DNA of 64,000 bases from Yersinia massiliensis (GTDB taxonomy: Bacteria > Pseudomonadota > Gammaproteobacteria > Enterobacterales > Enterobacteriaceae), in the NCBI RefSeq assembly GCF_003048255.1, contig NZ_CP028487.1, forward strand, positions 806,001-870,000, given 5' to 3'. Below are positions 43,238 through 52,829 of this stretch, one piece after another (positions within the stretch are counted from its first letter, which is position 1; every line of letters starts with the position of its first letter). The position numbers and the translations under genes are program-made. Under the pieces are notes generated by a model. It ran no database searches and was not told where the DNA came from. It was given only the letters and a program-made list of their open reading frames with translations.

Positions 43238-44881
43238 ATGAACCTTATGTACCTAGCTCAGGGTGGTCTGAGTTCTGCACAATCTGCTTTAAATGTTGTT
43301 GGTAACAATATTAATAATGCATTAACACTCGGGTATAGCCGTCAGAGTATTATCTTGGGTGAAGCAGGCGGTAAGACAACGAACTATGGCTTCTTTGGTT
43401 ACGGTGTTCAGGTGAATGGTGTGCAGCGTGCTTATGATGGCTTCATTAATAATCAGGTGCGTGGGGCTGCGGCAGAGTTTCAAGCTATCAGTAGCCGTTT
43501 CCAACAAGCTAGCCAAATTGATGATATGTACGGGGATAGCACCAATAATATTTCCGTCGCATTTGGCAATATTTTTGAATCCATGCAGAAGATGAGCAGC
43601 GATCCGGTAAACCTCGCTTCTCGTCAGGAAACATACTCGCAATTCAATACGATTAGCTACAAATTCCAGAGTGACAGTAAAACACTTGATGGGCTGGAGA
43701 AAAGCACCAACACGCAAATTAAGCAGTCGGTCGATGATATTAATGACTGCGCGAACCAGATAGCAAATCTCAATTCACAGATCGAAAAAATTTATTGGCA
43801 AACGGGGAATGTACCGGCTGACCTTTTGGATCAGCGTGACCTTTTGCTGGATAAACTCAGTGGCCAAGTCGGTATCAGAGTTAATGAAAACCCCACTACC
43901 GGCCGTGTTGATGTCACGCTGACAAATGGATTGACGCTGGTTAATGGTGATAAAGCTTATGCATTAGAAGCCACACCTTCTCCGGCCAACCCTAACAGGC
44001 TTGAGGTTGCTTATATTGATGCTTCTGGCAATGCCATGTTGCTGGATGAAAATAAGTTCACCGAAGGCAATCTGGGGGGATTATTTAAATTCCGTAACGA
44101 AGATTTGGTTTCTGCGCGTAACGACCTGAACCAGTTGGCGTTACAGATGGCGAATGAGTTCAACACGGTTAACGCACAAGGCTACGATTTGTACGGCAAT
44201 CCCGGCGGGAATATTTTTAATATTGCTGATCCCGTGGCGCTGGCCAACAGAAATAACAGCAGTGATGTGGCGTTAGGTGTGAGCTACACCAATATCAGTG
44301 AAGTGAATGCGACTGATTATACCTTGGTATTTAAGGGGCCTGATGAGTCAGATTGGCAAATTACTACCAGTGATGGGCGCACGATTACCCCTGAAATTGG
44401 GGATGATGGTGAGCTGATTTTCGAAGGTATTTCCGTCATGCCAAGTGGTGTTCCTGAACCAGGGGATAGCTTCTTACTCAACCCACTATCAGGTGCAGCT
44501 GCAGGGATCAGTGTCGCACTGACCGATGGCAGCCAAATCGCAGCGTCTAGCTCTTCGGATGTTGAAGATGAAAGCAATAACGAGAATCTGCAAGCGCTAC
44601 TGGCGGTAAAAGATAAGCGGATTATCGGCAAAGCCACCTTCTCAGAAGCTTACGCCAATATGGTCAGCTCTGTCGGTTCTACCGTGAGTGGGTTGAAGGC
44701 AGAAGGAACGACGTCAGGCAAAGTATTCGAGCAATGGGCCTATCAGAAGCAAGCGGTGTCGGGTGTTGATATTAACGAAGAGTACATCAACATGACGATG
44801 TTCTCACAATATTACCAGGCTAATGCGCAGGTTTTACAAGCGGCGATTACCATTTTTGACACAATTTTGAGCATTCGCTGA
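43238..44881 (+). CDS. flgK: FlgK, hook-filament junction protein 1
   Basis: 547 residues, the usual FlgK length. N-terminus MNLMYLAQGGLSSAQSALNV and NNINNALTLGYSRQS; C-terminus SGVDINEEYINMTMFSQYYQ then ANAQVLQAAITIFDTILSIR, the FlgK version of the axial D0/D1 ends. It joins hook and filament with FlgL and uses FlgN as chaperone. AGGTGA precedes the ATG. Class 3 expression fits the sigma-28-like site upstream. Confidence 0.96.
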   Translation: MNLMYLAQGGLSSAQSALNVVGNNINNALTLGYSRQSIILGEAGGKTTNYGFFGYGVQVNGVQRAYDGFINNQVRGAAAEFQAISSRFQQASQIDDMYGDSTNNISVAFGNIFESMQKMSSDPVNLASRQETYSQFNTISYKFQSDSKTLDGLEKSTNTQIKQSVDDINDCANQIANLNSQIEKIYWQTGNVPADLLDQRDLLLDKLSGQVGIRVNENPTTGRVDVTLTNGLTLVNGDKAYALEATPSPANPNRLEVAYIDASGNAMLLDENKFTEGNLGGLFKFRNEDLVSARNDLNQLALQMANEFNTVNAQGYDLYGNPGGNIFNIADPVALANRNNSSDVALGVSYTNISEVNATDYTLVFKGPDESDWQITTSDGRTITPEIGDDGELIFEGISVMPSGVPEPGDSFLLNPLSGAAAGISVALTDGSQIAASSSSDVEDESNNENLQALLAVKDKRIIGKATFSEAYANMVSSVGSTVSGLKAEGTTSGKVFEQWAYQKQAVSGVDINEEYINMTMFSQYYQANAQVLQAAITIFDTILSIR

Positions 44882-44933
44882 TGATGCATTTTTTAAAATA
44901 AGCTGGGTAAAAATAGATTGGGAGAATAAGTCA

Positions 44934-45854
44934 ATGCGCCTTAGTACGAGTTATATGTATCAACACAATATTGATAGCATGTCCAACGCGACGGTTAACT
45001 ACAATAATATTTATACACGTCTGGCTGCGGGGCAGATCTTATTAAAGCCTTCGGATAGTCCGTCGGCGGCATCGCAGGCCATTGTTTACCAAAACTCGCT
45101 GTCTGACATGAATCAGTATGATACTGCCAGATTGTATGCTCAAGATTCGCTGGGGTATGAGGACAATGTGCTCAGCTCCATCTCAAATCTGCTCACCAAA
45201 AACTTGTCAGAGAAGATTGTCGCGGCGGGTAATGATACTTACACCGATGCTGACCGTCAGGCATTGGCGACTGAGTTAGAAGGGATCCGCGATAGTCTCG
45301 TTGACTTAGGTAACAGCAAAAATAGTAACGGCCGATATATTTTTGGTGGATACCAAACAGGATCTCCGCCATTCCTGCCAGATGGGACCTACGTTGGCGG
45401 TGATACGGCAATCATGCAAACGGTTGGCGACAGTACGGTCATGCAGGTTGGCCACACTGGCAGTGACGTCTTCATGAGTGGGACTGATGACGATCTTTTC
45501 GCAGCCTTAAACAAAGCGATCGATGCTCTTCAGCAACCCATAGAGAGTGATGAAGATCGCCAAGCGCTGCAAGAAACACTTGATGGTGTCAATAGGTCGA
45601 TTAACCGCTGTATTGATAACCTCGGTATGGTTCAGGCGAGTGTTGGTACCAACTTACAACAACTAGAACAACTGGGGGCCAGTTCTGATTCACACCGTAT
45701 TACGGTTGAAAGCCGTTATCAGCAGACAGTAGGTTCAGATTCTGAAGCGATGATTAGCCTGATTACTCAGTCAAAAATGTCGGAGTTTGCATTGAATTCA
45801 TCGATGTTAGTATTTCAAGCAATGCAAAAAATGTCTCTCTTTAACATGATTTGA
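44934..45854 (+). CDS. flgL: FlgL, hook-filament junction protein 3
   Basis: 306 residues. Flagellin-like ends: MRLSTSYMYQHNIDSMSNAT with ILLKPSDSPSAASQAIV, and a C-terminus QSKMSEFALNSSMLVFQAMQ ending KMSLFNMI. The segment NGRYIFGGYQTGSPPF is typical of FlgL. It sits between FlgK and the filament. GGGAG lies before the ATG, 52 bp after flgK. No clear terminator follows. Confidence 0.95.
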   Translation: MRLSTSYMYQHNIDSMSNATVNYNNIYTRLAAGQILLKPSDSPSAASQAIVYQNSLSDMNQYDTARLYAQDSLGYEDNVLSSISNLLTKNLSEKIVAAGNDTYTDADRQALATELEGIRDSLVDLGNSKNSNGRYIFGGYQTGSPPFLPDGTYVGGDTAIMQTVGDSTVMQVGHTGSDVFMSGTDDDLFAALNKAIDALQQPIESDEDRQALQETLDGVNRSINRCIDNLGMVQASVGTNLQQLEQLGASSDSHRITVESRYQQTVGSDSEAMISLITQSKMSEFALNSSMLVFQAMQKMSLFNMI

Positions 45855-46249
45855 TCTGTTATTTAATGTGTTGCCGAGATAATTAACGTTACCGTTAGAA
45901 TTTTTGATATTGAAAGTCATTGGTTCATGTTTATGTGATGGCATGATAATGGCCTGAGTCTATTTTACAGGTTAATCTTTTGTCTGAGAAATACGATTGA
46001 ATAAGAGTGTTAGTATTGAGCCAATTCATTAGGATGGTGTCATTGTTGGTATAATGACCCTGTCCTGATAATTGTAGAATGGCTCTATCCTAATAAATAG
46101 CATGATAAATTGAGTTTCAAATGTTATTTGAAATGAATTTAACGCTACCATTGGCTTATATACAGCCTATTTCTTTCGCTTATCCGACTATGTGCTTTTG
46201 GTTCAATAAACAATAATAGTCTATATGACATACAGCTTGGGAAATTATT
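45855..46249. promoter_or_regulatory. Intergenic region upstream of fliA with three related 19-bp boxes
   Basis: 395 bp between flgL and fliA. Two direct copies, AATGACCCTGTCCTGATAA (46053-46071) and AATGGCTCTATCCTAATAA (46078-46096; 15 of 19 identical), and an inverted copy (46026-46044, about 14 of 19 matches to the reverse complement) form a cluster. Inverted AATG-bearing arms separated by about 8 bp are reminiscent of FlhDC-type sites, which fliA would need. The assignment is inference. Confidence 0.45.
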
Positions 46250-46972
46250 GTGGACGGAATATATACCCCTGAAGGCACTATTGATAAAAATGTAGTGTGG
46301 GCTAAATATCAATATTTAGTGAGGCAAGAGGCTTTAAAATTACAGGCACGCTTACCGGCAAGTGTAGAACTTGATGACCTTATTCAAGCAGGTTCCATTG
46401 GTTTTTTGAACGCCATAGACCAGTATGATGCTAAAAAGAGCATTGCGATGAGTACATTTATTTCTTATCGCATTCGCTATGCTTTAATTGACGAGCTCCG
46501 CGAACGTGACTGGGTTCCTAGACGTGTTCGCGCGAATAATCGTGAAATTGCAGCGACGATTACTCGACTCGAGCAAAAAAATGGCGTTTCTGCTACGGAA
46601 GCTGAAATAGCGGCTGAGATGGATGTGTCATTACAAGACTATCAACAGATGTTGATGGACAGTAATACTAGCCAGCTATATTCGCTTGAAGAATTACAGG
46701 AAGAGTTTCTCGATGATGTTGGCGAAATAGGAATACAGCAGGAGTATCTTGATCCTGCCAATAGCCTTATTTTGCAGAATTTAACCAAACATGTCAGTGA
46801 GCAAATCAAAGAACTATCTGAACGTGACCAATTATTGCTCAGTCTCTACTACCAGCAGGACCTAAACATGAAAGAGATCGCCTTGGCATTCGGCATTACG
46901 GAGACAAGAGTTAGCCAATTACATAGTCAGGCGATTAAAAGACTGCGCGCAAAGTTAAATATTAATCAATAG
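46250..46972 (+). CDS. fliA: FliA, flagellar sigma-28 factor
   Basis: 240 residues from GTG at 46250 (GGGAA 9 bp upstream), the same size as E. coli FliA. Regions are recognisable: region 1.2/2 LPASVELDDLIQAGSIGFLN, STFISYRIRYALIDELRERD, WVPRRVRANNREIAATI; region 3 ATEAEIAAEMDVSLQDYQQM; region 4 LSERDQLLLSLYYQQDLNMK, ETRVSQLHSQAIKRLR. It directs transcription of filament, chemotaxis and motor genes and is held by FlgM. Several positions normally constant in enterobacterial FliA differ, and no fliZ follows. Location between flgL and flhD is unusual. Confidence 0.92.
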   Translation: MDGIYTPEGTIDKNVVWAKYQYLVRQEALKLQARLPASVELDDLIQAGSIGFLNAIDQYDAKKSIAMSTFISYRIRYALIDELRERDWVPRRVRANNREIAATITRLEQKNGVSATEAEIAAEMDVSLQDYQQMLMDSNTSQLYSLEELQEEFLDDVGEIGIQQEYLDPANSLILQNLTKHVSEQIKELSERDQLLLSLYYQQDLNMKEIALAFGITETRVSQLHSQAIKRLRAKLNINQ

Positions 46973-47383
46973 ATTCAAAGTATTCTTGTGAATAAACTTA
47001 ACAATTAAATATAAAAACATTTGTCTAGTTTAAAAATCAGTTACCAGTGATTTATAAGTTTTTTATAAGCTCATGAAACATGCGTATTGAGTTGTTATGG
47101 CATTGAAAATAAAGGGTTTTAAATTTATGGTTTAAATTGGTGTTTTTTAGGCTTATATGTAGACAGTGCTTTTATTTTATAAAATCCTAAGATTTAGCTT
47201 ATTGGATTGAATATTCGATCTTTACGTAACTAGAGATAGAAACGCTTGCACCTACACACAAAAAAACGAATAATTATAAGCAGAAGCCGGGGCTCATGAT
47301 TGTGATTCTTCTGAGTCTAAAGGTTGATGATTTTCATTAAATGAAATTACCGTTTTTTTACTGCAAAAAAATAGATAAACTAA
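46973..47383. promoter_or_regulatory. flhDC promoter/leader region
   Basis: 411 bp, very AT-rich, upstream of flhD. In other enterobacteria the flhDC control region is long and receives many inputs; the same is likely here. A weak inverted repeat CAGAA...TTCTG lies at about 47280-47315. No T-run terminator after fliA was seen, and no specific binding site is assigned. Confidence 0.5.
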
Positions 47384-47731
47384 ATGAACACTGTAGATTA
47401 TAACGAGTTACTCCAGAATATTCATGATATCAATCTCTCTTATTTATTACTGGCGCAGCAATTGATTCGTGATGATAAGTTTACATCCGGTTTTAGGCTT
47501 GGGCTAGAAGACAGTACTATTGAAATGCTGAAGGACTTATCTTTACCAAAATTGATTAAGCTTTCTACGAGTGGTCAGCTTATTTGTCGTTTACGTCTAG
47601 ATAATGAGGCTGTTATTAATTGTTTGACAAGAGACTCGCGTATTGATGCGCTTCAGCGTATTCATACGGGAATTATTCTGTCAACTGATCTACTTGACTC
47701 ACTCTCAGATAATAACTCTGCTGCATCATGA
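47384..47731 (+). CDS. flhD: FlhD, flagellar master regulator subunit
   Basis: 115 residues, close to the 116 of E. coli FlhD. Conserved segments: LQNIHDINLSYLLLAQQLIR, FRLGLEDSTIEMLKDLSLPK, KLSTSGQLICRLRLDNEAVI. With FlhC it forms the FlhD4C2 activator of class 2 flagellar promoters. Helical throughout, with a HTH-like C-terminal part. flhC follows after 13 bp in the usual arrangement. Confidence 0.96.
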   Translation: MNTVDYNELLQNIHDINLSYLLLAQQLIRDDKFTSGFRLGLEDSTIEMLKDLSLPKLIKLSTSGQLICRLRLDNEAVINCLTRDSRIDALQRIHTGIILSTDLLDSLSDNNSAAS

Positions 47732-47744
47732 TTGGAGATAGGTA

Positions 47745-48302
47745 ATGACGAATAAAAGCCTTTTAGATGAAATAAAAGAAACAAATATTGCCATGGAATT
47801 AATCTCTCTTGGCGCGAGAATGCAAGTGCTAGAAAATGAAACTAGCTTAAGTCGGAGAAGATTGCTAAGGCTTTATAAAGAACTAAAAGGTTGTTCGCCA
47901 CCGAAAGGATTATTACCATTTTCACCTGACTGGTTTATGGCTTGGGAGCAAAATGTTCACTCGTCAATGTTTTATAATATCTATTTGTACTTAAAGAAAA
48001 CGCTAACGGGTCATACTATCGAACATATTGTCAAAGCCTATAAACTTTATAATGAGCAGTGTTATGGGAATCAGAGCGAAAAACCAGTATTAGGATTAAC
48101 TCGTGCCTGGACATTAGTTCGTTTCATTGACTGCGGAATGATTAAGCATATTAAATGTTGCAGTTGCGGTGGTACCTTTGTTGTCACCCATGAACATAGC
48201 GATAAGCCATTTATTTGCAGCCTATGCTGTACGCCTTCTCGCGCAGTAAAAAAGACAATTCATAGGGATGCTGTAACCACTCTACCAAGCGCGTCAATGT
48301 AA
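47745..48302 (+). CDS. flhC: FlhC, flagellar master regulator subunit
   Basis: 185 residues. Strongly conserved segments: IAMELISLGARMQVLENETS, SRRRLLRLYKELKGCSPPKG, LLPFSPDWFMAWEQNVHSSM, LTRAWTLVRFIDCGM. The zinc-binding cysteines of the family are present (KCCSCGG and CSLCCTPSRAV). FlhC supplies most of the DNA contacts of FlhD4C2. GGAGATAG lies before the ATG. motA follows 145 bp later, after a tandem duplication. Confidence 0.96.
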   Translation: MTNKSLLDEIKETNIAMELISLGARMQVLENETSLSRRRLLRLYKELKGCSPPKGLLPFSPDWFMAWEQNVHSSMFYNIYLYLKKTLTGHTIEHIVKAYKLYNEQCYGNQSEKPVLGLTRAWTLVRFIDCGMIKHIKCCSCGGTFVVTHEHSDKPFICSLCCTPSRAVKKTIHRDAVTTLPSASM

Positions 48303-48312
48303 AGTCATTAGG

Positions 48313-48350
48313 AATATTTCAAGTCGTACTAAATATTTCAAGTCGTACTA
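48313..48350 (+). repeat. Perfect 2 x 19-bp tandem duplication between flhC and motA
   Basis: AATATTTCAAGTCGTACTA occurs at 48313-48331 and again at 48332-48350 without mismatch, 11 bp after the flhC stop and 98 bp before motA. The motA promoter region must overlap or follow it; no sigma-28 -10 of the RCCGAT type was found in this gap. Confidence 0.9.
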
Positions 48351-48447
48351 AAACGTATCTTAATAATGTGATGCGGTGTTGCTCTATTTGCTGCGCGCAG
48401 CCTTGGCAAATTGATAAGCAATTATTTACAAGCCTTAAGGAGTTATT

Positions 48448-49338
48448 GTGCTCGTTATTCTCGGATATATCGTTGTTCTTGCAACCGTGTTTGGTGGCTT
48501 TGTGCTATCTGGTGGTCAACTTGCCGTGCTTTATCAGCCGACCGAATTGCTCATTATCGGTGGTGCGGGTATTGGGGCATTTATTGTCGGTAACAATGGC
48601 AATGCGATAAAAGGAACATTATCGTCCTTCCCCAAATTACTTAAAAGTTCGCGTTACACCAAAGAACTCTACATGGATTTATTGGCAATGATCTTTTTGC
48701 TATTAGCCAAAAGTCGCCAAGGAGGGCTGGTTGCTTTAGAGAACGATATAGAAGACCCAGAGAACAGCGCTATTTTTGCGGCTTATCCGAGGCTGCTCAG
48801 TGACCCTATTCTAATGAATTTTTTGGTCGATTATCTTCGCTTAATGATAAGCGGCAGCATGAACACATTCGAAATGGAATCCTTAATGGATGAGGAGATC
48901 GAAACCAGTGAACATGAAGATGAAGTATCAGCAGGTAGCTTGAATGTGATGGGCGATGCATTACCTGCCTTTGGTATCGTGGCGGCTGTCATGGGGGTGG
49001 TGAATGCGTTGGCAGCAGCGGACCGGCCGGCGGCGGAAATGGGTGAGCTGATTGCTCATGCGATGGTCGGAACCTTTTTAGGCATCTTGCTGGCTTACGG
49101 TTTTGTTCTACCGCTAGCCTCGTTACTGCGCCAAAAGAGCGCAGAACACACCAAGATGTTGTGCTGCATAAAAGTCACTTTGCTTTCTAGCTTGCACGGC
49201 TATGCGCCACAGATCGCCGTTGAATTTGGCCGTAAAACACTCTTTTCAAGAGAGCGTCCAAGTTTTATGGAACTGGAAGATCATGTTCGCCAGGTCAAAT
49301 CACCTGCTGCTAGCACAACCGCGGAAAGCGGCTCATGA
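48448..49338 (+). CDS. motA: MotA, flagellar stator channel subunit
   Basis: 296 residues from GTG at 48448, with a strong AAGGAG 6 bp upstream. Four membrane helices: two at the N-terminus (LVILGYIVVLATVFGGFVLS and the stretch starting PTELLIIGGAGIGAF), and two at the end of the cytoplasmic loop (LPAFGIVAAVMGVVNALAAA, AMVGTFLGILLAYGFVLPLA). The loop holds the charged residues that act on FliG (e.g. MDEEIETSEHEDE). With MotB it forms the proton-driven stator. It overlaps motB by 4 bp. Confidence 0.96.
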   Translation: MLVILGYIVVLATVFGGFVLSGGQLAVLYQPTELLIIGGAGIGAFIVGNNGNAIKGTLSSFPKLLKSSRYTKELYMDLLAMIFLLLAKSRQGGLVALENDIEDPENSAIFAAYPRLLSDPILMNFLVDYLRLMISGSMNTFEMESLMDEEIETSEHEDEVSAGSLNVMGDALPAFGIVAAVMGVVNALAAADRPAAEMGELIAHAMVGTFLGILLAYGFVLPLASLLRQKSAEHTKMLCCIKVTLLSSLHGYAPQIAVEFGRKTLFSRERPSFMELEDHVRQVKSPAASTTAESGS

Positions 49339-50252
49339 GTAAAAAGCCTCATAACATTATTGTCGTCAAAAAATCGAAAAGCCATGGTGGGGGCCACCAC
49401 GGAGGATCCTGGAAAATTGCTTATGCGGACTTTATGACCGCCATGATGGCTTTCTTTTTAGTGATGTGGCTACTGTCAAATTCCACGCCGCAAGAGCGTC
49501 AGCACATCGCTGAATATTTTAAAGCTCCGGTGAACGTAGCACTTTCTAATGGCGATAAAAATAGCCTGAGTGACAGTGTTATTCCGGGAGGCGGCGACGA
49601 TATGTTAAAGCAGGACGGAGAAGAACTCAGATATGAAGATAATACTGGGCTGCAAGATCTTGGCAGATTAAAAGACAAAATCGAAGAGTTAATTAATGTC
49701 GATCCGCGGCTTAATGATTTCAAATCTAATTTACTGCTGACCATTATCGATAGCGGGTTGTTGATCCAGATAATTGATAGTCAGGAACGCCCAATGTTTA
49801 AAGTTGGCAGCAAGAAGCCTGAAGAATACATGGTGCATATTCTCCAAGCCTTGGTGCCAATCCTTAATGATATTCCGAACCGCATGACGCTAACAGGGCA
49901 TACCGACTCATTACCTTATGCTAATGGTGAGGTGGGCTACAGCAATTGGGAACTTTCTTCTGATAGGTCAAATGCCTCTCGTCAGGTTCTGGTGAATGGT
50001 GGATTACATACCGATAAGGTGCTTCAGGTGATTGGTGTCGCGAGCAATATGTCGATGGGTGACTCTCAACCAGATGCGCCGGCAAATCGCCGTATCACGT
50101 TGTTGATACTGACAAAGAGTAAAGAGAAAGAGATTTTTCAGGAAGATTCACTCATTCAAAGCGTCAATACCGGTGCTAACACCGCCGATGTGCAATCTCA
50201 ATTAAAACTACCCTCTGAGCCGGATCGCAGTGAGAGCCAGGGCAACGAATAA
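49335..50252 (+). CDS. motB: MotB, peptidoglycan-anchored stator subunit
   Basis: 305 residues. The single N-terminal helix carries the proton-binding Asp32 (IAYADFMTAMMAFFLVMWLL). The C-terminal OmpA-like peptidoglycan-binding domain has LTGHTDSLPYANGEVGYSNW, ELSSDRSNASRQVLVNGG and NRRITLLIL. An Asp at the channel position indicates a proton-driven motor. ATG overlaps the motA stop (ATGA). cheA follows after 21 bp. Confidence 0.96.
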   Translation: MSKKPHNIIVVKKSKSHGGGHHGGSWKIAYADFMTAMMAFFLVMWLLSNSTPQERQHIAEYFKAPVNVALSNGDKNSLSDSVIPGGGDDMLKQDGEELRYEDNTGLQDLGRLKDKIEELINVDPRLNDFKSNLLLTIIDSGLLIQIIDSQERPMFKVGSKKPEEYMVHILQALVPILNDIPNRMTLTGHTDSLPYANGEVGYSNWELSSDRSNASRQVLVNGGLHTDKVLQVIGVASNMSMGDSQPDAPANRRITLLILTKSKEKEIFQEDSLIQSVNTGANTADVQSQLKLPSEPDRSESQGNE

Positions 50253-50273
50253 CACCCTTCAGGACGAGATAAG

Positions 50274-52301
50274 ATGGATTTCAGTGATTTTTATCAGACT
50301 TTTTTTGATGAAGCCGATGAGCTTTTAGCAGATATGGAGAAGCATCTGCTAGAGCTTGATTTTGCCTCTCCTGATACTGAGAGCCTGAATGCCATATTCA
50401 GAGCAGCGCACTCAATCAAAGGTGGTGCAGGTACATTCGGGTTTATTGTCTTGCAAGAAACGACCCACATACTTGAAAACCTGCTCGACGATGCACGACG
50501 CGGCGAACTGCAGCTCAGCAATAAAATTGTTAATTTGTTTCTGGAGAGTAAAGATATTATGCAGGATCAACTGGATGCGTATAAATCATCACAGGAACCT
50601 GATCAGGAGAGATTTAAATACATTTGCGAAGCACTTCGCCAGATGGCCGAAGAAGCTAAGCAGGGCTATGGTGTCGCAAACGCACAAATTGAAGCGCCTA
50701 TTGTATTGGTGGAAGAGCTGCTGGCTGATCAAGCATTGGCTGCTGAGGTCATTACCCCAGCGCCAGTAGGGGCGAGTGTCATTCAAGTCGAACTGCGGAA
50801 ACTACGAGAGACTGACCGCCAGCCGTTGATTAATGAATTAGGGTTGCTTGGAACAGTTGAGAACCCGCAATACCAAGGCGATACCTTGACGTTGGTGCTC
50901 AAAACCAGCGAGTCGCAAGATGATATTCGGGCAGTGTTGAGTTTTCTGCTGGATGACAATGACATTATTTTAAGTGTCGGGGCAGTCTCAGAGCCAGCGG
51001 CGCCTGTCGTTGATAAAATCGAGCCGAAAGAGAAAATACCCCCGACAGCGCCTAAAGCTGAGCCTCCAGTGGCACAGCGGAAATCACGTGCACCTTCCCG
51101 TAGTCAAGGTAGCGAGTCCAGTAGCATCCGTGTTGCAGTAGAAAAAGTTGACCAAATTATCAACCAAGTCGGCGAACTGATTATTACTCAGGCCATGTTG
51201 ACTCAGCTTTCTACGCAGCTCGATCCGGCGAAATATGAAGCGCTTATTTCCAGCATCGCTCAACTAGAACGTAACGCACGTGATTTGCAGCAGTCGGTAA
51301 TGTCGACACGCATGATGCCAATGGAATATGTCTTTAGCCGCTTCCCTCGACTGGTGCATGACCTTGCCGGTAAGCTCGACAAACAAGTGGAACTGACTCT
51401 GGTCGGGGGATCTGCCGAACTCGATAAAAGCGTGATTGAACGCATTATTGATCCATTGACTCACCTAGTCCGTAACAGTCTTGACCATGGTATTGAATCT
51501 ATGGCAACGCGCCGTGCTAACGGCAAACCTGAACAGGGTAATTTAACGCTGTCCGCGGAACATCATGGCGGCAACATTATCATTGAGGTCATTGATGATG
51601 GGGCTGGGCTTAATCGCGAAAAAATTCTGGCTCGTGCGCAATCCCAAGGGTTGCTGGTCAGCGATAGCATGCCGGATGAAGAAGTTTGGATGCTGATTTT
51701 TGCTGCCGGTTTCTCCACCGCCGAAAAAGTGACTGATGTCTCTGGGCGTGGCGTGGGAATGGATGTCGTCCGACGTAATATTCAGGAAATGGGGGGATAC
51801 GTAGAGATCCACTCTGAACAGGGTAAAGGGTCTAAGATCCGTATCATCCTGCCACTGACGTTGGCGATCCTTGATGGCATGTCCATACGCGCAGGTGACG
51901 AAATCTATGTTCTTCCATTGAGCACGGTAATGGAATCGTTGCTGTTAAGTGACAAATCACTCTACAAAATGGCCGGCGGCGAGATGGTGCTGCAAATTCG
52001 TGAAGAGTATTTGCCATTGATTGAGTTGCATAAGGTTTTCGATATTCCCGAGGAACCCAACGATATCAATGAAAGAATTGCAGTGATTGTCCAAGGCGGT
52101 GGAAGCCGGTATGCATTATTGGTCGACCAACTGGTGGGCCAACATCAAGTTGTTGTCAAAAATATGGAACAAAATTATCGCAAAGTTCCAGGGATTTCTG
52201 CTGCAACGATCCTTGGCGATGGCAGCGTGGCATTGATTCTGGATGTCGCAATGCTGACCAGTTTGTCAAAAAATAAATCAATGCCTATCAATATTAATTA
52301 A
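50274..52301 (+). CDS. cheA: CheA, chemotaxis histidine kinase
   Basis: 675 residues. Domains in order: P1 phosphotransfer with His46 (FRAAHSIKGGAGTFGF); P2 CheY-binding (about 155-230); a proline-rich linker; P3 dimerisation (about 280-345); P4 kinase with N box HLVRNSLDHGIES, G1 VIDDGAGLN and G2 GRGVGMDVVRRN; P5 CheW-like regulatory domain (about 535-660). All catalytic motifs are intact. It is in the motAB-cheAW order, downstream of flhDC as in E. coli. AGGACGAGAT precedes the ATG. Confidence 0.96.
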   Translation: MDFSDFYQTFFDEADELLADMEKHLLELDFASPDTESLNAIFRAAHSIKGGAGTFGFIVLQETTHILENLLDDARRGELQLSNKIVNLFLESKDIMQDQLDAYKSSQEPDQERFKYICEALRQMAEEAKQGYGVANAQIEAPIVLVEELLADQALAAEVITPAPVGASVIQVELRKLRETDRQPLINELGLLGTVENPQYQGDTLTLVLKTSESQDDIRAVLSFLLDDNDIILSVGAVSEPAAPVVDKIEPKEKIPPTAPKAEPPVAQRKSRAPSRSQGSESSSIRVAVEKVDQIINQVGELIITQAMLTQLSTQLDPAKYEALISSIAQLERNARDLQQSVMSTRMMPMEYVFSRFPRLVHDLAGKLDKQVELTLVGGSAELDKSVIERIIDPLTHLVRNSLDHGIESMATRRANGKPEQGNLTLSAEHHGGNIIIEVIDDGAGLNREKILARAQSQGLLVSDSMPDEEVWMLIFAAGFSTAEKVTDVSGRGVGMDVVRRNIQEMGGYVEIHSEQGKGSKIRIILPLTLAILDGMSIRAGDEIYVLPLSTVMESLLLSDKSLYKMAGGEMVLQIREEYLPLIELHKVFDIPEEPNDINERIAVIVQGGGSRYALLVDQLVGQHQVVVKNMEQNYRKVPGISAATILGDGSVALILDVAMLTSLSKNKSMPININ

Positions 52302-52325
52302 CGCTGCATTAAGAAAGGTTAAACA

Positions 52326-52829
52326 ATGAATTTTTCTAGTTCAGATAAAGAACTCGTCAACGACAATCATGGGCACGAATATCTCATCTTCCGGTTAGGG
52401 GCAGAAGAGTACGGTATTGAAATTCTTAAAGTACAAGAAATTCGAGGCTATGATCGTGTGACTCGGATTGCCAATGCGCCAAAATTTATCGCTGGTGTCA
52501 CCAATTTACGCGGTGCAATAGTACCGATCGTCGATCTGCGGGTGAAGTTTCAACTTAGCTCTGCTGAAATTAACGAAAGCACTGTGGTGATTGTCCTTAA
52601 TTTAGGTGATCGTGTTGTCGGAATCGTGGTCGATGGTGTTTCAGATGTCTTGTCACTGGAGGCAGCAAAAATTAAGCCTGCACCTGATTTCTCTGTAACC
52701 TTATCGACGGAGTATCTGCTTGGGCTAGGCGCATTGGATGACCGCATGTTGATTCTCGTCGATATTGAGAAGCTGCTAAATAGCGAAGAAATCGCACTCG
52801 TCGAAAAAATGGTTGAATTAGAATGTTAA
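52326..52829 (+). CDS. cheW: CheW, chemotaxis coupling protein
   Basis: 167 residues, the E. coli CheW length. It carries [50 protein letters not shown] and [20 protein letters not shown], the SH3-like fold that links receptors with CheA P5. AAAGG lies about 8 bp before the ATG. The next gene on this strand is not a receptor or cheR as usual but an atypical LuxR-like regulator. Confidence 0.96.
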   Translation: MNFSSSDKELVNDNHGHEYLIFRLGAEEYGIEILKVQEIRGYDRVTRIANAPKFIAGVTNLRGAIVPIVDLRVKFQLSSAEINESTVVIVLNLGDRVVGIVVDGVSDVLSLEAAKIKPAPDFSVTLSTEYLLGLGALDDRMLILVDIEKLLNSEEIALVEKMVELEC

